DNA from: JBDTSW01 sp963799815
Lineage (GTDB): Bacteria > Actinomycetota > Thermoleophilia > Solirubrobacterales > 70-9
Reading direction: 5' to 3'
Assembly (NCBI GenBank): GCA_963799815.1
Contig: CAWCYG010000004.1
Location: forward strand, 310,001-374,000
Length of the DNA: 64,000 bases
The translations under genes were made by a program, and so were the position numbers. Positions 31,305-39,835 of the stretch are shown here, in pieces; the stretch's first letter is position 1, and every line of letters begins with the position of its first letter. The notes beneath the pieces are model-generated. The model worked only from the letters and a program-made list of their open reading frames with translations. It had not been told where the DNA came from and searched no databases.

Positions 31305-33205
31305 TGTTCTCCTCCAACGACTGGCGCCGCTCCCCGATGCCGGCGCAATTCTCGTTGCGGGTGGCGATCATGGGCGGGATCGCGCTCGCGATCTTCTCGG
31401 TCATCTTCTTCCGCCTCTGGTACCTCCAGGTGCTCTCAGGCGACCGCTACCTCGCCGAGGCGAACAACAACCAGGTCCGCGAGGTCACGGTGCAGGCGCC
31501 GCGCGGCGAGATCCTCGATCGCGACGGCGACGTGCTGGTCGACAACCGCACCGCGCTGGCGCTGCAGGTGCGCACCAATGAGCTGCCCCGTGGAAATCGC
31601 GAGGAGGCGAAGGTCCTCGCCAGGGTCGGCGAGCTCGCCGGCATGAGCCTGAAAGCGATCCGCCATCAGATCGAGGAGCAGACGAAGGAGGCGCCCGCCA
31701 CCCCGGTGACCCTGGAGCGTGACGTCCCCTACGACCTCGTCTACTTCCTGCGCGAAAACCAGGCGAAGTATCCGGGCGTGAGCGTCGACCGCATCTACGT
31801 GCGGCGCTACCACGAGGGTTCCCTGGCTGCCCACCTGCTCGGATACGTCCGCGAGGCGGACGCCGACGATCTCAAGCAGCCGCAGTATCAGTCGCTCGTC
31901 CCGGGGGACGAGGTCGGCAAGGCGGGCGTGGAGCTGACCTACGACAGCCTCCTGCGCGGCATCAATGGCGCCACCAAGATCCGGGTCGACGCGACTGGAC
32001 GCCCGACCGGTGGCCAGCTCTCAGCGCAGGAGCCGCGCACCGGCAACAATCTGCGCCTCACGCTCGATAACGAGCTGCAGGCCACGGCTGAGGCCGCGAT
32101 GGCCCGTTTCTCCCTACCGGGGGGCTTCGTCGCGATGGACGTCGACAGCGGCGAGATCCTGGCCCTCGGCTCGGCTCCCACCTACGACCCGTCGGTGTTC
32201 GCGAAGCCGGTCATCCCAGAGGCCGAGGCGGACGCAATCTTCGAGGCCGCGGAGGGCAGCGAGGCGCCGATCTTCAACCGCGCCATCCAAGGCGGCTATC
32301 CGACGGGCTCAACGTTCAAGCTGATCACGGCCACCGCCGGGCTCGAGTCCGGCGCGATCTCTGCTGAGGACATCATCAACGACCCCGGCTCCGTGACCTA
32401 TGGCGGGGTTGAGTTCAAGAACGCCGGCGACGCAATTCACGGGGCCATCGACATGACCGACGCTCTCCGCGTCTCCTCAGACGTCTACTTCTACCTGCTG
32501 GGTGCCGAGATGAACGCCGAGGAGAATCCCGAGGGGGGCCAGCTTCAGGACTGGGCACGCCAGCTCGGATTCGGCAGCCTGACCGGGATCGACGTCCCGG
32601 CGGAGGCTGAGGGGGTCGTGCCCACTCCTGGGTGGCGCAACGACCTCTACGCCGACAACCTGACAGACCGCCCGTGGTCGATCGGCGACAACATCAACCT
32701 CTCGGTCGGGCAGGGCGACCTTCAGGCCAGCCCGTTGCAGCTTGCGATCGCCTATGCCGCGGTGGCCAACGGCGGCCAAGTCGTGCGCCCGCACGTCGGC
32801 ATGCGGGTTGAGGATCCAAGCGGCCGTGTGATCCAGGAGGTCGACCCGGCCCCTCGCCGCGAGATCGACATCTCGCCCGCTACCTCAAACGCGATCCTCG
32901 ACGGCCTCCACGCTGCCGCACAGGAGCCAGGCGGTACCTCATACGGCATCTTCGGTGGGTTTCCGGTCGACATCGCAGGCAAGACGGGAACGGCGGAGCG
33001 GGGCGAGCTTGTGGAGGATCAGTCCTGGTACGCGGCCCTCGCGCCCTATCCCAACCCCGAGGTGGTCGTGGTGGCCACGCTCGAGCGAGGCGGCTTCGGC
33101 GCCGACGCCGCGGCCCCTGCTGTGCTGGAGATCCTGACCCGGTACTTCGACGTGAAGCCGGAGAAGATCACGGATGTCTCCTCGACATCGGCGGTGTACG
33201 AATGA
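31304..33205 (+). CDS. mrdA: Penicillin-binding protein 2 (peptidoglycan transpeptidase)
   Basis: The elongasome transpeptidase partner of RodA. The 633-residue protein has an N-terminal membrane anchor (VAIMGGIALAIFSVIFFRLW), the pedestal/dimerisation region with RGEILDRDGDVLVDNR, and the transpeptidase domain with catalytic Ser336 in GSTFKL, the SxN-equivalent SSD (VSSDVYFY), and KTGTAE at 560. ATG 31304 overlaps the mreD stop and its end overlaps rodA. Confidence 0.96.
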   Translation: MFSSNDWRRSPMPAQFSLRVAIMGGIALAIFSVIFFRLWYLQVLSGDRYLAEANNNQVREVTVQAPRGEILDRDGDVLVDNRTALALQVRTNELPRGNREEAKVLARVGELAGMSLKAIRHQIEEQTKEAPATPVTLERDVPYDLVYFLRENQAKYPGVSVDRIYVRRYHEGSLAAHLLGYVREADADDLKQPQYQSLVPGDEVGKAGVELTYDSLLRGINGATKIRVDATGRPTGGQLSAQEPRTGNNLRLTLDNELQATAEAAMARFSLPGGFVAMDVDSGEILALGSAPTYDPSVFAKPVIPEAEADAIFEAAEGSEAPIFNRAIQGGYPTGSTFKLITATAGLESGAISAEDIINDPGSVTYGGVEFKNAGDAIHGAIDMTDALRVSSDVYFYLLGAEMNAEENPEGGQLQDWARQLGFGSLTGIDVPAEAEGVVPTPGWRNDLYADNLTDRPWSIGDNINLSVGQGDLQASPLQLAIAYAAVANGGQVVRPHVGMRVEDPSGRVIQEVDPAPRREIDISPATSNAILDGLHAAAQEPGGTSYGIFGGFPVDIAGKTGTAERGELVEDQSWYAALAPYPNPEVVVVATLERGGFGADAAAPAVLEILTRYFDVKPEKITDVSSTSAVYE

Positions 33206-34458
33206 TCGGCGCCTCCGCACCGACGACTCGCCGGCCACGCCCCCGAACCCGAAACGGCCGCTCACTAGCGGGGGGACAGGCCCACCCACAGCCATTCGAG
33301 GAGCGCCAAAGAGCTGGCGTCTTCGAGCGCGCGTTCGGCGGCATCGACCTCGCGCTCGCCGGCGCCGCGATCGGGATCATCGCGTTCTCGGTGTACACGC
33401 TCGGGGTCACCACCCGGGAGGACATCCCAGGCGATCCCTACTACTTCGTGATCCGCCAGTGCATCTACGCCGTCGTGGGCATCGCGCTCATGTTCGCGCT
33501 CGCGCGGATCGACTACTCGCGCTTTCGCGAGCTGCGCGTGGGGCTCTACACGGCGATGATCGGCTCGATCGTGCTGGTGCTCGTCCTAGGCGAAGCCACG
33601 CGTGGCTCGCGCCGCTGGATCGAGCTGCCGTTCTTCACCTTCCAGCCGTCCGAGCTGGGCAAATTGCTTTTGATCCTGACGCTCGCCGCGTTCGCGCTCG
33701 ATCGCGTGCGGCGCGCGAGTGAGGCGCGCCGGACGGTCCGCCTGCTCGCGCTCGGGATCGTCCCCGCGATCATCGTCTTTTTGGCTCCAGACCTGGGTTC
33801 CGGGCTCGTCTACGGCGCGATTACGCTCGCGGTGCTGTTCGTCGCAGGCGTGAGCTGGAAGCACTTCGCCGTGCTGGGCGGACTGGCTGCCACGGCGGTC
33901 GCAATCGTGCTGGTGATCGCTCCCGCCTTGGGCACCCCTATCCTTGAGCCATACCAGGAGGAGAGAATCACCTCCTTCCTCAACCCGAGCGAGGACCCAC
34001 GAGACTCGAGTTATCAGATCAATCAATCGTTGATTTCCGTCGGCGCCGGCGCCAAGACCGGTCGCGGCGACGAGTCAACGCAATCGCAGGCCGGCTTCCT
34101 GCCGGAGCGCCACACGGACTTCATCTTTGCCGTGGTGGGAGAGCGCTTCGGGTTCGTCGGAGCTGCGTTTCTACTGTCCCTCTACGCCCTGCTGATCTGG
34201 CGGGCGCTGCGCATATTGACGCTTTCAAAGAACTTGTACGGAGCAATGATCGCCGGCGGAATCGCCGCGATGCTGATGTTCCACTTGTTCGTCAACGTCG
34301 GCATGAACGTCGGGATCGCCCCTATTACGGGCATCCCGCTTCCGCTGATGAGCTCCGGAGGATCATCCGTGATCGTCACCTTCATGGCACTCGGGATCCT
34401 GCAGAGCATCTACGTACAAGCGCGGCTCACCCCCGGAAGCAGGGCTCCCGCCTTCTGA
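33202..34458 (+). CDS. rodA: RodA, SEDS peptidoglycan glycosyltransferase
   Basis: Polymerises lipid II glycan strands during elongation. A 418-residue polytopic membrane protein (about ten helices) with the SEDS signatures RGSRRWIELPFFTFQPSELG, FLAPDLGSGLVYG (conserved Asp), QAGFLPERHTDFIFAVVGE and the C-terminal NVGMNVGIAPITGIPLPLMS. A polar, Arg/Pro-rich cytoplasmic N-terminal extension of about 40 residues precedes the first helix. ATG 33202 overlaps the mrdA stop. Confidence 0.96.
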   Translation: MIGASAPTTRRPRPRTRNGRSLAGGQAHPQPFEERQRAGVFERAFGGIDLALAGAAIGIIAFSVYTLGVTTREDIPGDPYYFVIRQCIYAVVGIALMFALARIDYSRFRELRVGLYTAMIGSIVLVLVLGEATRGSRRWIELPFFTFQPSELGKLLLILTLAAFALDRVRRASEARRTVRLLALGIVPAIIVFLAPDLGSGLVYGAITLAVLFVAGVSWKHFAVLGGLAATAVAIVLVIAPALGTPILEPYQEERITSFLNPSEDPRDSSYQINQSLISVGAGAKTGRGDESTQSQAGFLPERHTDFIFAVVGERFGFVGAAFLLSLYALLIWRALRILTLSKNLYGAMIAGGIAAMLMFHLFVNVGMNVGIAPITGIPLPLMSSGGSSVIVTFMALGILQSIYVQARLTPGSRAPAF

Positions 34459-34521
34459 ATGCGCGCCGATAGGGCGCTCATCATGAGTGGCGGTGAATCC
34501 TCTCCGTGAGGTGAGACCCAC

Positions 34522-36432
34522 TTGAAGAAGAGAATCATCGTGTCGGTCGACGCTGGCGAGACCCGTGTCGCCGTACTGGAATCGAAGGGAGCCGCCAGAG
34601 GTGGCTCCAAGAAGCGCGGAGGCCAGAAGGACTCCGCGGGCTCGAGCCAGAAGAATCGCAACGGCTCGAATTGGAAGGTCGGCGAGCTCTACGTCGAGCG
34701 CAAGGGCTCGCGCTCGATCGTCGGCAACATCTACAAGGGCGTCGTCGACAACGTGCTGCCCGGCATGGAGGCCGCGTTCGTGGACATCGGCCTCGAGCGC
34801 AACGGCTTCCTGCACGTGGACGAGATCGTCCTGCCCGACGGGCAGAAGGCGCCTCGCCGCGGCCACGGCAAAGGCAGGCGCATCGACGAGCTGATCAAGC
34901 CCAAGCAGGAGGTGCTGGTCCAGGTCGTAAAGGACCCGCTGAAGACGAAGGGCGCCCGGCTCTCGATGCAGCTCTCGATCGCGGGGCGTTACCTGGTCTA
35001 CATGCCGCAGGGGGCCGGTGTCGGCGCCAGTCGGAGGCTCTCGGACTCCGAGCGCGACCGCCAGCGAAAGCTGCTGCAAAAGCTCCACAAGGGCGACGGT
35101 GGCGTCATCGTCCGGACCGCCGCGCAGGGAGCGACCAAGGCCGATTTCGAGCGCGATCTCGCCTACCTGCACCGCCTCCACGAGGTCGTCGACAAGCGCG
35201 GAAGCGAGCTGAACGGCCCTGCGCTGGTCTTCCAGGAGGCGGACCTGTCGATCCGGGTCCTGCGCGACGTGCTCACCAAGGAGTTCGACGGCGCCGTCAT
35301 CGACGATCCCAAGCAACACCAGCGTGTGACGTCGTTCTTCACCCGGACGGCGCCGGAGCTGGTCGAGCTCGTCGAGCTTTATGACGACCGCAAGCCGCTG
35401 TTCGAGCGCGAGAGGGTGGAGGAGGAGTTCCGCTCGGTGCTCTCGCGCCGGGTGGACCTGCCCTCGGGCGGTTACCTGATGATCGACTACGCCGAGGCGC
35501 TCACCGTGATTGACATCAACACGGGCAGCTTCACCGGCCGCGGCAAGGGCCGGCTCGAGGACACGATCACGAAGGTGAACGTCGAGGCGGCGGAGGAGGT
35601 GGTGAGGCAGCTTCGCCTGCGCGATATCGGCGGCATCATCGTCATCGACTTCATCGACATGTCCCGGGCGGCGAACCGCGATCAGGTGCTGAAGACCCTC
35701 CGCAAGGCGCTGAACGAGGACAAGACGAAGACCTACGTGGTCGAGGTTTCGCCGCTCGGGCTGGTCGAGATGACCCGGCAGAACATCACCGACGGCGTGC
35801 GCGAGATCCTCACCAAGCGCTGCCCCACCTGCGACGGCGAGGGTGTGGTCGAGTCCGAGGAGACGGTGGCGATCGACGTGCTGCGCAGGCTGCGTGAGCT
35901 GGCGGCCGAGCGGCCGGAGCCCGAGGCGTTTCTGATCCGAGTCCACCCGAAGGTGGCGCGCAAGCTGCTCGAGGCGGACAGCGGCCTGCGCGAGCTCGAG
36001 GAGGAGGCCGGCACCCACTTCCACTTCGAGGGTGGAGAGGCGCTGCCGCTGTCCTCATACGAGGTCTCCGACCAGGGTGGGCGCGACGCGATCGAGCGGC
36101 AGGCGCTGCCGTTCGGCGTTGGCGACGAGGTCCTCGTCTCGATCGCCGAGCCGCACATGTACAACGTCGACGACGCCGTCGCCCGCGTCGACTCCTACGT
36201 GGTCAGCGTCACCGGCGGCGGCTCGCACGTGGGGGAGAGGCGGATGGTCCGCATCGAGGAGGTCGGCCGCTCCGTCGCGACCGCATCCCTGCTCGACGCG
36301 CCCGGCAACGGCGCTCCCTCGGATGACGGCGACCCGCAGCTAGAATCCTCCGGCTCTGGCGGGCGACGCAGAGGCCGAAGAGGCGGCCGAAGTCGCTCTC
36401 GCGCCACGAGCGGAGACTCGACCGACGACTGA
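34522..36432 (+). CDS. rng: Ribonuclease E/G family endoribonuclease
   Basis: Cuts single-stranded AU-rich RNA in decay and rRNA maturation. The 636-residue protein has the S1 domain (about 50-130), 5' sensor and RNase H-like parts, catalytic Asp residues in VIDINTGSFTG and GGIIVIDFIDMS, and the Zn-link CPTCDGEG. A Lys/Ser/Gly-rich insertion (about 22-47) interrupts the S1 domain beginning. The C-terminal about 90 residues form a low-complexity Arg/Ser-rich tail without an RNase E-like scaffold. TTG 34522 is preceded by GAGGTG. Length between RNase G and E. Confidence 0.93.
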   Translation: MKKRIIVSVDAGETRVAVLESKGAARGGSKKRGGQKDSAGSSQKNRNGSNWKVGELYVERKGSRSIVGNIYKGVVDNVLPGMEAAFVDIGLERNGFLHVDEIVLPDGQKAPRRGHGKGRRIDELIKPKQEVLVQVVKDPLKTKGARLSMQLSIAGRYLVYMPQGAGVGASRRLSDSERDRQRKLLQKLHKGDGGVIVRTAAQGATKADFERDLAYLHRLHEVVDKRGSELNGPALVFQEADLSIRVLRDVLTKEFDGAVIDDPKQHQRVTSFFTRTAPELVELVELYDDRKPLFERERVEEEFRSVLSRRVDLPSGGYLMIDYAEALTVIDINTGSFTGRGKGRLEDTITKVNVEAAEEVVRQLRLRDIGGIIVIDFIDMSRAANRDQVLKTLRKALNEDKTKTYVVEVSPLGLVEMTRQNITDGVREILTKRCPTCDGEGVVESEETVAIDVLRRLRELAAERPEPEAFLIRVHPKVARKLLEADSGLRELEEEAGTHFHFEGGEALPLSSYEVSDQGGRDAIERQALPFGVGDEVLVSIAEPHMYNVDDAVARVDSYVVSVTGGGSHVGERRMVRIEEVGRSVATASLLDAPGNGAPSDDGDPQLESSGSGGRRRGRRGGRSRSRATSGDSTDD

Positions 36433-36434
36433 CC

Positions 36435-36998
36435 ATGGCTGAGAAAAACGACTACGCGATCATCGAAACCGGCGGCAAGCAGTACCGCGCCGAGGAGGGC
36501 TCGACGCTGCTCGTCGAGCGCCTCGCGGATGACGAGGGCGCCAAGGTCAACCTCCGCGCGGTCATGTTCTCGGGCGACAAGAAGATGATCGCCAACGGCT
36601 CCGATCTGGAGAAGGTGAAGGTCGAGGCCGTCGTCGCCGAGCACCTCCGCGGTCCCAAGATCCGCATCTTCAAGCACAAGGCGAAGAAGGGATACCGTCG
36701 CCGCGCCGGCCACCGCCAGGGCCTCACCAAGCTAGAGGTGACCGAGGTGAAGCTGCTCACTCGCAAGCCGGCTGCGACGACGGAGGCGAAGAGCGCCGCG
36801 ACCCCGGCCGAGAAGCCGAAGCCGCCCGCGCGCAAGCCGGCTGCCAAGAAACCGGCGGCGAAGAAGCCCGCCCCGAAAAAGCCGGCTGCCAGGAAACCGG
36901 CGGCGAAGAAGCCGGCTGCGAAGAAGCCAGCCGCCAGGAAGACCACCGCCAGAAAGCCCGCGGCGAGGAAAACCTCAAGTACGGACAAGGAGAGCTAG
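36435..36998 (+). CDS. rplU: 50S ribosomal protein bL21 with a long Lys/Ala/Pro tail
   Basis: A large-subunit protein that binds 23S rRNA. Residues 1-108 are a normal bL21 (YAIIETGGKQYRAEEGSTLL, GPKIRIFKHKAKKGYRRRAG, HRQGLTKLEV). About 80 extra C-terminal residues are a histone-H1-like repeat of KKPAAKKPA/RKPAA units, nearly doubling the protein. Such basic tails occur on ribosomal proteins of some Actinobacteria. It starts 2 bases after the RNase stop and 5 bases before rpmA. Confidence 0.96.
   Translation: MAEKNDYAIIETGGKQYRAEEGSTLLVERLADDEGAKVNLRAVMFSGDKKMIANGSDLEKVKVEAVVAEHLRGPKIRIFKHKAKKGYRRRAGHRQGLTKLEVTEVKLLTRKPAATTEAKSAATPAEKPKPPARKPAAKKPAAKKPAPKKPAARKPAAKKPAAKKPAARKTTARKPAARKTSSTDKES
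36820..36990 (+). repeat. Coding micro-repeat of the bL21 tail
   Basis: Imperfect tandem units of about 12-15 bases (AAGAAGCCGGCTGCC and variants) encode the KKPAA/RKPAA repeats. The unit length makes it prone to slippage, so length may vary between strains. Confidence 0.7.
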
Positions 36999-37003
36999 GA
37001 ACC

Positions 37004-37258
37004 ATGGCTCACAAGAAGGGACTCGGCTCCAGCCGCAACGGCCGCGACTCCAACCCGAAGATGCTGGGCGTCAAGGTCTTCGCCGGTCAGAAGGTCGGCG
37101 GCGGCGAGATCATCGTGCGCCAGCGCGGTACCCGCTTCCGCCCCGGCGAGGGCGCGGGCATCGGCCGCGACCACACGATCTTCGCCACCCGCGCGGGAGT
37201 CGTCGACTTCAAGCCGGCCCGCAAGGGCCGAGTGGTCTCGGTCGCGGAAGACGCTTAG
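37004..37258 (+). CDS. rpmA: 50S ribosomal protein bL27
   Basis: A large-subunit protein at the peptidyl transferase centre. The 84-residue protein starts MAHKKGLGSSRNGRDSNPKM, keeps GGEIIVRQRGTRFRPG, and lacks the cleaved N-terminal extension found in Firmicutes. It is preceded by AAGGAGAG. Confidence 0.98.
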   Translation: MAHKKGLGSSRNGRDSNPKMLGVKVFAGQKVGGGEIIVRQRGTRFRPGEGAGIGRDHTIFATRAGVVDFKPARKGRVVSVAEDA

Positions 37259-37341
37259 AACAAACGCACGCGCCACGGCAACGCCCGCGGCGGAACGCAA
37301 CGGCCCGCGCCCAGCGCCACCCATCCGCCACCCTCTAGGCC

Positions 37342-38646
37342 ATGTTCCACGACAAGGCCAGAATCTGGGTCGAGGGCGGCCGGGGTGGCAACGGAGTCGT
37401 CTCCTTCCGCCGGGAGGCCCACGTCCCGCGCGGCGGGCCCGACGGCGGCGATGGCGGCGCCGGCGGCGATGTGGCGCTGGTCTGCGACCCCTCGCGCCGT
37501 GACCTCGCCTTCCTGCGCTACTCGCGCCAGTTCCGCGCCGGGCGCGGTCGTCACGGCGAGGGCGCCCGCAGGCACGGCGCCCGCGGCGACGATGAGGCCG
37601 TGCTCGTCCCGCCGGGCACGACCGTCGAGGGACTTGACGGCGAGCGTTTCGACCTGCTCGAACGCGGACAGCGAGCGGTCGTGGCCCGCGGCGGCTCGGG
37701 CGGCCACGGCAACAAGCGGTTCACCACCTCGACCCGCCAGGCCCCTCGCTTCGCCGAGCAGGGCCTCGAGGGGCAGTCGGGATGGATCGAGCTTCGCCTC
37801 CGCCTGCTTGCCGACGCCGGCCTTGTCGGCCTCCCAAACGCCGGCAAGTCCTCGCTGCTCGGACGCCTCACGCGGGCCGACCCGAAGGTGGCCGACTATC
37901 CGTTCACGACGATCGACCCGGTGCTCGGGACGCTCGAGGCCGACGACCGCCAGCTCGTCCTCGCCGACGTGCCCGGGCTGATCGAGGGAGCCGCCGAGGG
38001 CGTCGGGCTCGGCGACGAGTTCCTCGCGCACGTCGAGCGTTGCCGAGCCCTCCTGCACGTGGTCGAGATCGCCCCTCCGGAGGGCGCACCCACACCAGAG
38101 CGCGCCTACGAGATCGTCCGCTCCGAGCTGGCCTCATACGGGGCCGGACTCGACACGCTCCCCGAGCTCGTCGTCCTCTCGAAGCGGGACCTTCTCCCAA
38201 ACGCGGACGCAGACGCCGCGATCGCCGCCTGGCGCGAGCGTCTCGGCAACAGTGCGCAAGATGTCCTCGCGGTCTCGGCGGTCACCGGCGCCGGCCTCGA
38301 GACCCTTCGCGCCGCGATCCTCGCAGCCCTACCGCCGCTCGCCGACGATGGGGATCCCCGCGTCGGCGAAGCCACGCCCGTGTTCGAAGCCGAGCACATC
38401 ACCTACCGGCCGGCGGCCGAGCAGGGCTATGAGGTAAGCCGGGAGGAAGACGGCGCCTTCCGCGTGCACGGGCGCGGTGTTGAGCTCCTCTTCGCTCGCC
38501 ACGACCTCTCCAACTACGAGGCGCTCGCCTATCTGGAGCAGCGACTCAAGGAGATGGGGGTGATCGCGGCCCTCCACGCCGCCGGCTTCGAGCCGGGCGA
38601 CGAGGTGCGGATCGGCGACGAGGAGTTCGAGCTGGATCCGGGCTAG
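37342..38646 (+). CDS. obgE: Obg family GTPase (CgtA)
   Basis: A GTPase that acts in 50S ribosome maturation and stress control. The 434-residue protein has the glycine-rich Obg fold (WVEGGRGGNGVVSFRREAHV, GGDGGAGGDV), the G domain (GLPNAGKSSLLGRL, DVPGLIEGA, SKRDLL), and a C-terminal OCT domain (about 360-434, EVSREEDGAFRVHGRGVELL). It follows rplU-rpmA as in most bacteria. An 83-base gap without obvious structure separates it from rpmA. Confidence 0.97.
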   Translation: MFHDKARIWVEGGRGGNGVVSFRREAHVPRGGPDGGDGGAGGDVALVCDPSRRDLAFLRYSRQFRAGRGRHGEGARRHGARGDDEAVLVPPGTTVEGLDGERFDLLERGQRAVVARGGSGGHGNKRFTTSTRQAPRFAEQGLEGQSGWIELRLRLLADAGLVGLPNAGKSSLLGRLTRADPKVADYPFTTIDPVLGTLEADDRQLVLADVPGLIEGAAEGVGLGDEFLAHVERCRALLHVVEIAPPEGAPTPERAYEIVRSELASYGAGLDTLPELVVLSKRDLLPNADADAAIAAWRERLGNSAQDVLAVSAVTGAGLETLRAAILAALPPLADDGDPRVGEATPVFEAEHITYRPAAEQGYEVSREEDGAFRVHGRGVELLFARHDLSNYEALAYLEQRLKEMGVIAALHAAGFEPGDEVRIGDEEFELDPG

Positions 38647-38688
38647 CCGCCATCACCGGCGACCTCACTCGGTTGGCGCGGCCCTTCC

Positions 38689-38694
38689 TACACT
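38689..38694 (+). promoter_or_regulatory. -10-like TACACT before proB
   Basis: TANNNT hexamer ending 8 bases before ATG 38703. Confidence 0.5.
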
Positions 38695-38702
38695 CGCCTG
38701 CC

Positions 38703-39791
38703 ATGACCGTGGTGGCAAAGCTGGGCTCGTCGATCGTTGCCGAGGACTCGGGTGAGATCCGTGCCGCCGTGCTCGACTCCGTGTGCGAGCAGGTGGGCGC
38801 GCTCCACGCGGCCGGCGAAAACGTGGCCCTGGTGACCTCCGGCGCGGTCGCGTGCGGGATGCGGCTGATGGAGCTCGACCGCCGCCCCGAGGCAGTCGAC
38901 GAGCTCCAGGCCGCCTCGGCCGTCGGCCAGGGCTCGCTCTTTCGCGCCTACGAGGAACGCCTCGCACACCACGACGTCCACGCGGCACAGGTCCTGCTGA
39001 CCTCGTTCGACATGTCGGCGCGCATGCACTACCTGAACGCCCGGCAGACGCTGCGACGACTGATGGCGTGGCGCGCCGTCCCCGTAGTGAACGAGAACGA
39101 CACCACCGCGACGGACGAGATCACCTTCGGCGACAACGACTTCCTCTCGGCGCAGGTCGCCATCCTCCTCGGTGCCCGGCTGCTCGTCCTGCTCACCGAC
39201 ACGGCCGGTCTCCACACCGGCGACCCGGCGCTCGATCCCGATGCGGAACTCGTCCCCGAGGTCGACGATTTCGCGGCGCTCGGCGACTATGAGATCGGGC
39301 AACGCACCTCCGCCTTCGGATCCGGAGGGATGCGCAGCAAGGTCGCCGCGGCCGAGATGGCCAGCGCGGCTGGAATCCCGGTCGTGATCTGCGACGGCAC
39401 GAGCGCGGGCACCCTCGTCAAGGCCGCCGGAGGCGACGCGGTGGGAACGCGGTTCGCCGCGCACCCCGAACGCACACCTTCGTTCAAGCTCTGGCTGCGA
39501 TACGCGAAGCCCAGCCGCGGACGCCTCCTGATCGACACCGGTGCCGCGCGCGTGCTGCGCGAACAGGGCTCGAGCCTCCTCCCGGTTGGGATCACGGGAG
39601 TCGAGGGCGAGTTCGCCGCCGGCGATGCCGTGGAGGTGGTCTGCGATGGCCACGCCATCGGCAAGGGCATCGCGAGCTACTCCGCAGCCGAGCTTCTGCG
39701 GGTCAAGGGCCTGCGCTCCGACGCCGTGCGCGAACGGATGCCGAACGCGGCCGAGGAAGCCGTGCACCGCGACTACTTCGTGCTCACCTGA
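38703..39791 (+). CDS. proB: Glutamate 5-kinase
   Basis: Phosphorylates glutamate in the first step of proline synthesis. The 362-residue protein has the amino-acid kinase domain (VVAKLGSSIVAED, LVTSGAVACGM, NENDTTATDEITFGDND, LLTDTAGLHTGDP, GSGGMRSKVAAAEMA) and a C-terminal PUA domain (about 270-362). I chose ATG 38703, which begins the conserved MTVVAKLGSS, over the open frame starting at 38673. Confidence 0.96.
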   Translation: MTVVAKLGSSIVAEDSGEIRAAVLDSVCEQVGALHAAGENVALVTSGAVACGMRLMELDRRPEAVDELQAASAVGQGSLFRAYEERLAHHDVHAAQVLLTSFDMSARMHYLNARQTLRRLMAWRAVPVVNENDTTATDEITFGDNDFLSAQVAILLGARLLVLLTDTAGLHTGDPALDPDAELVPEVDDFAALGDYEIGQRTSAFGSGGMRSKVAAAEMASAAGIPVVICDGTSAGTLVKAAGGDAVGTRFAAHPERTPSFKLWLRYAKPSRGRLLIDTGAARVLREQGSSLLPVGITGVEGEFAAGDAVEVVCDGHAIGKGIASYSAAELLRVKGLRSDAVRERMPNAAEEAVHRDYFVLT

Positions 39792-39822
39792 AAAATTCGC
39801 GCTCGGCGGAGAGGCACGCAGG

Positions 39823-39828
39823 TACTCT
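39823..39828 (+). promoter_or_regulatory. -10-like TACTCT before proA
   Basis: TANNNT hexamer ending 7 bases before ATG 39836. It gives proA its own promoter although it follows proB. Confidence 0.5.
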
Positions 39829-39835
39829 TGGCCGC

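Noticed and set aside
34363..36024. 553-codon minus-strand open frame antisense to the RNase E/G gene
   Set aside because: Typical high-GC shadow frame. The plus-strand protein has clear family motifs and the antisense product has none.
36820..36990. CRISPR-like short repeats
   Set aside because: The repeats are coding, immediately tandem and in frame with the bL21 tail; no spacers.
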